Assembly: GCA_023374025.1 (NCBI GenBank)
Contig: SIJG01000001.1
Location: 2,417,787 to 2,481,786, forward strand
From: Heterodera schachtii
Taxonomy: Eukaryota > Nematoda > Chromadorea > Rhabditida > Heteroderidae
DNA length: 64,000 nucleotides
Direction of reading: 5' to 3'
Shown here: positions 57,554 to 64,000 of the stretch, in pieces
Layout: the number at the start of each line of letters is the position of its first letter
How positions within the stretch are numbered: position 1 is the stretch's first letter
Made by a program: the position numbers and the translations under genes
The notes under the pieces: model-generated
The model's input: the letters and a program-made list of their open reading frames with translations, nothing else
What the model was told of the DNA's origin: nothing
Database searches by the model: none

Positions 57554-60500
57554 CGGGTCCCTAACGTGCCGGGGCCTAACAGAGCAAGTCCCCACAATTC
57601 ATATGACCATTTATGGACACATTTTTCATCATTATTCCAACATTATCTTGGCAAAATAGGATATTGAAAATATTTTCAATTCGAAAATATTTTGATTGTT
57701 TTGGCATTAAAACTCAAATCAGTGAACTCAAAATAATTTCAAACGTAAAAGTAAGTAATGCCTTCTACCTATTCAACTAAAATAAAATTTAAGTAGTGAT
57801 ATTTACAGTGTATTTTGCGACAAAATCTAAAATTTATATTACATTATTTTTATTTTGTATATTTCACCAAAGGCTAAGCCCCAAATAGCAAAAATGGTAT
57901 TGAAAAAGAAGTTCAATTTTACTTTCTGCCTCAGAGTTTCGGTTTACCGCAGGACTTTTGAACAAAATTATGGCCAGAAGCAATCAGGAACCAGGCTTTC
58001 AGTCATTTTTGGTCATATCTTTTTGATCCTGAATGAAAATTTCAGAATTTTGCAGGTTAATAGAGGACAATTAGAGGTATCGAATGATACCAACAATGTT
58101 GGATTTGGTGACAAAGAAAAGGGTTATAGTCCGGGTCCCTAACGTGCCGGGGCCTAACAGAGCAACTCCGCACAATTCGTATGACCATTTATGGACACAT
58201 TTTTCATCATTATTCCAACATTATCTTGGCAAAATAGGATATTGAAAATATTTTCAATTCGAAACTATTTTTACATGAATATTTGGAATTCATTTTAGTG
58301 AACTCCACCTCTTACAGAGTAGCATAAATAAAGCGACTCAAACACAAAATGTTCGGCATATTTTGATTGTTTTGGCATTAAAACTCAAATAAGTGAACTC
58401 AAAATAATTTTAAAACGTAAAAGTAAGTAATGCCTTCTACCTATTCAACTAAAATAAAATTTAAGTAGTGATATTTACAGTGTATTTTGCGACAAAATCT
58501 AAAATTTATATTACATTATTTTTATTTTGTATATTTCACCAAAGGCTAAGCCCCAAATAGCAAAAATGGTATTGAAAAAGAGGTTCAATTTTACTTTCTG
58601 CCTCAGAGTTTCGGTTTACCGCAGGACTTTTGAACAAAATTATGGCCAGAAGCAATCAGGAACCAGGCTTTCAGTCATTTTTGGTCATATCTTTTTGATC
58701 CTGAATGAAAATTTCAGAATTTTGCAGATTAATAGAGGACAATTAGCGGTATCGAATGATACCAACAATGTTGGATTTGGTAACAAAGAAAAGGGTTATA
58801 GTCCGGGTCCCTAACGTGCCGGGGCCTAACAGAGCAAGTCCGCACAATTCATATGACCATTTATGGACACATTTTTCATCATTATTCCAACATTATCTTG
58901 GCAAAATAGGATATTGAAAATATTTTCAATTCGAAACTATTTTTACATGAATATTTGGAATTGATTTTAGTGAACTCCACCTCTTACAGAGTAGCATAAA
59001 TAAAGCGACTCAAACACAAAATGTTCGGCATATTTTGATTGTTTTGGCATTAAAACTCAAATAAGTGAACTCAAAATAATTTTAAAACGTAAAAGTAAGT
59101 AATGCCTTCTACCTATTCAACTAAAATAAAATTTAAGTAGTGATATTTACAGTGTATTTTGCGACAAAATCTAAAATTTATATTACATTATTTTTATTTT
59201 GTATATTTCACCAAAGGCTAAGCCCCAAATAGCAAAAATGGTATTGAAAAAGAGGTTCAATTTTACTTTCTGCCTCAGAGTTTCGGTTTACCGCAGGACT
59301 TTTGAACAAAATTATGGCCAGAAGCAATCAGGAACCAGGCTTTCAGTCATTTTTGGTCATATCTTTTTGATCCTGAATGAAAATTTCAGAATTTTGCAGA
59401 TTAATAGAGGACAATTAGCGGTATCGAATGATACCAACAATGTTGGATTTGGTGACAAAGAAAAGGGTTATAGTCCGGGTCCCTAACGTGCCGGGGCCTA
59501 ACAGAGCAAGTCCGCACAATTCATATGACCATTTATGGACACATTTTTCATCATTATTCCAACATTATCTTGGCAAAATAGGATATTGAAAATATTTTCA
59601 ATTCGAAACTATTTTTACATGAATATTTGGAATTCATTTTAGTGAACTCCACCTCTTACAGAGTAGCATAAATAAAGCGACTCAAACACAAAATGTTCGG
59701 CATATTTTGATTGTTTTGGCATTAAAACTCAAATAAGTGAACTCAAAATAATTTTAAAACGTAAAAGTAAGTAATGCCTTCTACCTATTCAACTAAAATA
59801 AAATTTAAGTAGTGATATTTACAGTGTATTTTGCGACAAAATCTAAAATTTATATTACATTATTTTTATTTTGTATATTTCACCAAAGGCTAAGCCCCAA
59901 ATAGCAAAAATGGTATTGAAAAAGAGGTTCAATTTTACTTTCTGCCTCAGAGTTTCGGTTTACCGCAGGACTTTTGAACAAAATTATGGCCAGAAGCAAT
60001 CAGGAACCAGGCTTTCAGTCATTTTTGGTCATATCTTTTTGATCCTGAATGAAAATTTCAGAATTTTGCAGATTAATAGAGGACAATTAGCGGTATCGAA
60101 TGATACCAACAATGTTGGATTTGGTGACAAAGAAAAGGGTTATAGTCCGGGTCCCTAACGTGCCGGGGCCTAACAGAACAAGTCCGCACAATTCATATGA
60201 CCATTTATGGACACATTTTTCATCATTATTCCAACATTATCTTGGCAAAATAGGATATTGAAAATATTTTCAATTCGAAACTATTTTTACATGAATATTT
60301 GGAATTCATTTTAGTGAACTCCACCTCTTACAGAGTAGCATAAATAAAGCGACTCAAACACAAAATGTTCGGCATATTTTGATTGTTTTGGCATTAAAAC
60401 TCAAATAAGTGAACTCAAAATAATTTTAAAACGTAAAAGTAAGTAATGCCTTCTACCTATTCAACTAAAATAAAATTTAAGTAGTGATATTTACAGTGTA

Positions 60501-63500
60501 TTTTGCGACAAAATCTAAAATTTATATTACATTATTTTTATTTTGTATATTTCACCAAAGGCTAAGCCCCAAATAGCAAAAATGGTATTGAAAAAGAGGT
60601 TCAATTTTACTTTCTGCCTCAGAGTTTCGGTTTACCGCAGGACTTTTGAACAAAATTATGGCCAGAAGCAATCAGGAACCAGGCTTTCAGTCATTTTTGG
60701 TCATATCTTTTTGATCCTGAATGAAAATTTCAGAATTTTGCAGATTAATAGAGGACAATTAGCGGTATCGAATGATACCAACAATGTTGGATTTGGTGAC
60801 AAAGAAAAGGGTTATAGTCCGGGTCCCTAACGTGCCGGGGCCTAACAGAGCAAGTCCGCACAATTCATATGACCATTTATGGACACATTTTTCATCATTA
60901 TTCCAACATTATCTTGGCAAAATAGGGTATTGAAAATATTTTCAATTCGAAACTATTTTTACATGAATATTTGGAATTCATTTTAGTGAACTCCACCTCT
61001 TACAGAGTAGCATAAATAAAGCGACTCAAACACAAAATGTTCGGCATATTTTGATTGTTTTGGCATTAAAACTCAAATAAGTGAACTCAAAATAATTTTA
61101 AAACGTAAAAGTAAGTAATGCCTTCTACCTATTCAACTAAAATAAAATTTAAGTAGTGATATTTACAGTGTATTTTGCGACAAAATCTAAAATTTATATT
61201 ACATTATTTTTATTTTGTATATTTCACCAAAGGCTAAGCCCCAAATAGCAAAAATGGTATTGAAAAAGAGGTTCAATTTTACTTTCTGCCTCAGAGTTTC
61301 GGTTTACCGCAGGACTTTTGAACAAAATTATGGCCAGAAGCAATCAGGAACCAGGCTTTCAGTCATTTTTGGTCATATCTTTTTGATCCTGAATGAAAAT
61401 TTCAGAATTTTGCAGATTAATAGAGGACAATTAGCGGTATCGAATGATACCAACAATGTTGGATTTGGTGACAAAGAAAAGGGTTATAGTCCGGGTCCCT
61501 AACGTGCCGGGGCCTAACAGAGCAAGTCCGCACAATTCATATGACCATTTATGGACACATTTTTCATCATTATTCCAACATTATCTTGGCAAAATAGGAT
61601 ATTGAAAATATTTTCAATTCGAAACTATTTTTACATGAATATTTGGAATTCATTTTAGTGAACTCCACCTCTTACAGAGTAGCATAAATAAAGCGACTCA
61701 AACACAAAATGTTCGGCATATTTTGATTGTTTTGGCATTAAAACTCAAATAAGTGAACTCAAAATAATTTTAAAACGTAAAAGTAAGTAATGCCTTCTAC
61801 CTATTCAACTAAAATAAAATTTAAGTAGTGATATTTACAGTGTATTTTGCGACAAAATCTAAAATTTATATTACATTATTTTTATTTTGTATATTTCACC
61901 AAAGGCTAAGCCCCAAATAGCAAAAATGGTATTGAAAAAGAGGTTCAATTTTACTTTCTGCCTCAGAGTTTCGGTTTACCGCAGGACTTTTGAACAAAAT
62001 TATGGCCAGAAGCAATCAGGAACCAGGCTTTCAGTCATTTTTGGTCATATCTTTTTGATCCTGAATGAAAATTTCAGAATTTTGCAGGTTAATAGAGGAC
62101 AATTAGAGGTATCGAATGATACCAACAATGTTGGATTTGGTGACAAAGAAAAGGGTTATAGTCCGGGTCCCTAACGTGCCGGGGCCTAACAGAGCAAGTC
62201 CGCACAATTCATATGACCATTTATGGACACATTTTTCATCATTATTCCAACATTATCTTGGCAAAATAGGATATTGAAAATATTTTCAATTCGAAACTAT
62301 TTTTACATGAATATTTGGAATTCATTTTAGTGAACTCCACCTCTTACAGAGTAGCATAAATAAAGCGACTCAAACACAAAATGTTCGGCATATTTTGATT
62401 GTTTTGGCATTAAAACTCAAATCAGTGAACTCAAAATAATTTTAAAACGTAAAAGTAAGTAATGCCTTCTACCTATTCAACTAAAATAAAATTTAAGTAG
62501 TGATATTTACAGTGTATTTTGCGACCAAATCTAAAATTTATATTACATTATTTTTATTTTGTATATTTCACCAAAGGCTAAGCCCCAAATAGCAAAAATG
62601 GTATTGAAAAAGAGGTTCAATTTTACTTTCTGCCTCAGAGTTTCGGTTTACCGCAGGACTTTTGAACAAAATTATGGCCAGAAGCAATCAGGAACCAGGC
62701 TTTCAGTCATTTTTGGTCATATCTTTTTGATCCTGAATGAAAATTTCAGAATTTTGCAGGTTAATAGAGGACAATTAGAGGTATCGAATGATACCAACAA
62801 TGTTGGATTTGGTGACAAACAAAAGGGTTATAGTCCGGGTCCCTAACGTGCCGGGGCCTAACAGAGCAACTCCGCACAATTCGTATGACCATTTATGGAC
62901 ACATTTTTCATCTTTATTACAACATTATCTGGGCAAAATAGGATATTGAAAATATTTTCAATTCGAAACTATTTTTACATGAATATTTGGAATTCATTTT
63001 AGTGAACTCCACCTCTTACAGAGTAGCATAAATAAAGCGACTCAAACACAAAATGTTCGGCATATTTTGATTGTTTTGGCATTAAAACTCAAATCAGTGA
63101 ACTCAAAATAATTTTAAAACGTAAAAGTAAGTAATGCCTTCTACCTATTCAACTAAAATAAAATTTAAGTAGTGATATTTACAGTGTATTTTGCGACAAA
63201 ATCTAAAATTTATATTACATTATTTTTATTTTGTATATTTCACCAAAGGCTAAGCCCCAAATAGCAAAAATGGTATTGAAAAAGAAGTTCAATTTTACTT
63301 TCTGCCTCAGAGTTTCGGTTTACCGCAGGACTTTTGAACAAAATTATGGCCAGAAGCAATCAGGGAGCAGGCTTTCAGTCATTTTTGGTCATATCTTTTT
63401 GATCCTGAATGAAAATTTCAGAATTTTGCAGATTAATAGAGGACAATTAGCGGTATCGAATGATACCAACAATGTTGGATTTGGTGACAAACAAAAGGGT

Positions 63501-64000
63501 TATAGTCCGGGTCCCTAACGTGCCGGGGCCTAACAGAGCAAGTCCGCACAATTCATATGACCATTTATGGACACATTTTTCATCATTATTCCAACATTAT
63601 CTTGGCAAAATAGGATATTGAAAATATTTTCAATTCGAAACTATTTTTACATGAATATTTGGAATTCATTTTAGTGAACTCCACCTCTTACAGAGTAGCA
63701 TAAATAAAGCGACTCAAACACAAAATGTTCGGCATATTTTGATTGTTTTGGCATTAAAACTCAAATCAGTGAACTCAAAATAATTTTAAAACGTAAAAGT
63801 AAGTAATGCCTTCTACCTATTCAACTAAAATAAAATTTAAGTAGTGATATTTACAGTGTATTTTGCGACAAAATCTAAAATTTATATTACATTATTTTTA
63901 TTTTGTATATTTCACCAAAGGCTAAGCCCCAAATAGCAAAAATGGTATTGAAAAAGAGGTTCAATTTTACTTTCTGCCTCAGAGTTTCGGTTTACCGCAG
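57554..64000. repeat. Satellite array, exact 672-bp monomer, continuing past the window
   Basis: The monomer mark 'ccgggtccctaacgtgccgg' occurs at about 57554, 58132, 58804 and then every 672 bp to 63508. The first monomer is 578 bp because a 94-bp block (from 'actatttttacatgaat' to 'aaatgttcgg') is missing. The nine later spacings seen are all exactly 672 bp, with only scattered substitutions. The monomer has three parts: a segment matching the single inverted copy at 55308-55482, an AT-rich segment, and a segment ('gcaggttaatagaggac' to 'gtgccggggcctaacagag') matching one arm of the nested MITE at 33475-33855. 672 is a multiple of three, so each monomer keeps a 95-codon frame, but I do not regard it as a gene. 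Confidence 0.97.

Noticed and set aside
57855..63518. Repeated 95-codon open frames in each satellite monomer (looks like a tandem gene family).
   Set aside because: They begin at TTG, not ATG, lack splice or promoter context and stay open mainly because 672 is a multiple of three and the copies are near-identical. The frame includes the transposon-arm sequence, and no protein family is recognisable.

Overview
The window is nuclear DNA from a nematode. The evidence is a cuticle collagen with the nematode N-terminal module, an Srsx-like chemoreceptor, a CPG4-like secreted protein, an F-box-associated protein of the kind expanded in cyst nematodes, and many small exons split by short AT-rich introns ending in TTTCAG-like acceptors. 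One coding intron is GC-AG, a type reported as unusually frequent in Globodera. A plant-parasitic tylenchid (cyst-nematode-like) genome is the best guess. This comes from protein style and was not confirmed by a search.

Layout: 1-4190 is non-coding, with (GA)n and poly-G tracts and a degenerate repeat. 4197-8448 (+) is a GBA-type glucosylceramidase. 8707-10086 (-) is a broken cytochrome P450 relic, cut off by a 61-71 bp minisatellite (10085-10860) and an AT-rich transposon remnant containing a 39-bp tandem array. 13175-14243 (+) is a cuticle collagen. 15452-18502 (-) is a nine-exon biogenic-amine-type GPCR. 18600-24490 is gene-poor. 24495-25729 (-) and 26802-29151 (+) are head-to-head genes for secreted Cys/Gly-rich proteins. 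31865-33109 (+) is the chemoreceptor, followed by a TIR element carrying a second TIR element nested inside it (33357-34333). 34701-35954 (-) is the F-box-associated gene. 37692-38327 (+) and 38632-40790 (+) encode secreted proteins, the second CPG4-like. 41013-42235 (-) resembles TMEM70 and 42598-43758 (-) resembles TMEM199/VMA12. 44279-49687 (+) is a complete 16-exon ER glucosidase II alpha subunit (GH31). 50555-52560 is a hAT transposase relic interrupted by two TIR elements. 52976-54354 holds more inverted-repeat elements. 55627-57086 (-) is an AT-hook/RING-H2 protein with a coding minisatellite. From about 57554 to the window end runs a satellite with an exact 672-bp period.

Two themes stand out. 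First, the housekeeping genes deal with glycoconjugates and organelle assembly: glucosylceramidase, glucosidase II alpha, a V-ATPase assembly factor whose human loss disturbs glycosylation, and a mitochondrial ATP-synthase assembly factor. The glucosylceramidase is odd because its general acid/base Glu is replaced by Gln. Second, the non-coding DNA was shaped by small TIR elements. Six have 8-bp target-site duplications that can be read directly, the hallmark of hAT-type transposition, and the terminal satellite monomer contains one arm of such an element.

Exon boundaries were worked out by eye from reading frame, splice signals and remembered family alignments. Where a terminal exon could not be found this is stated.
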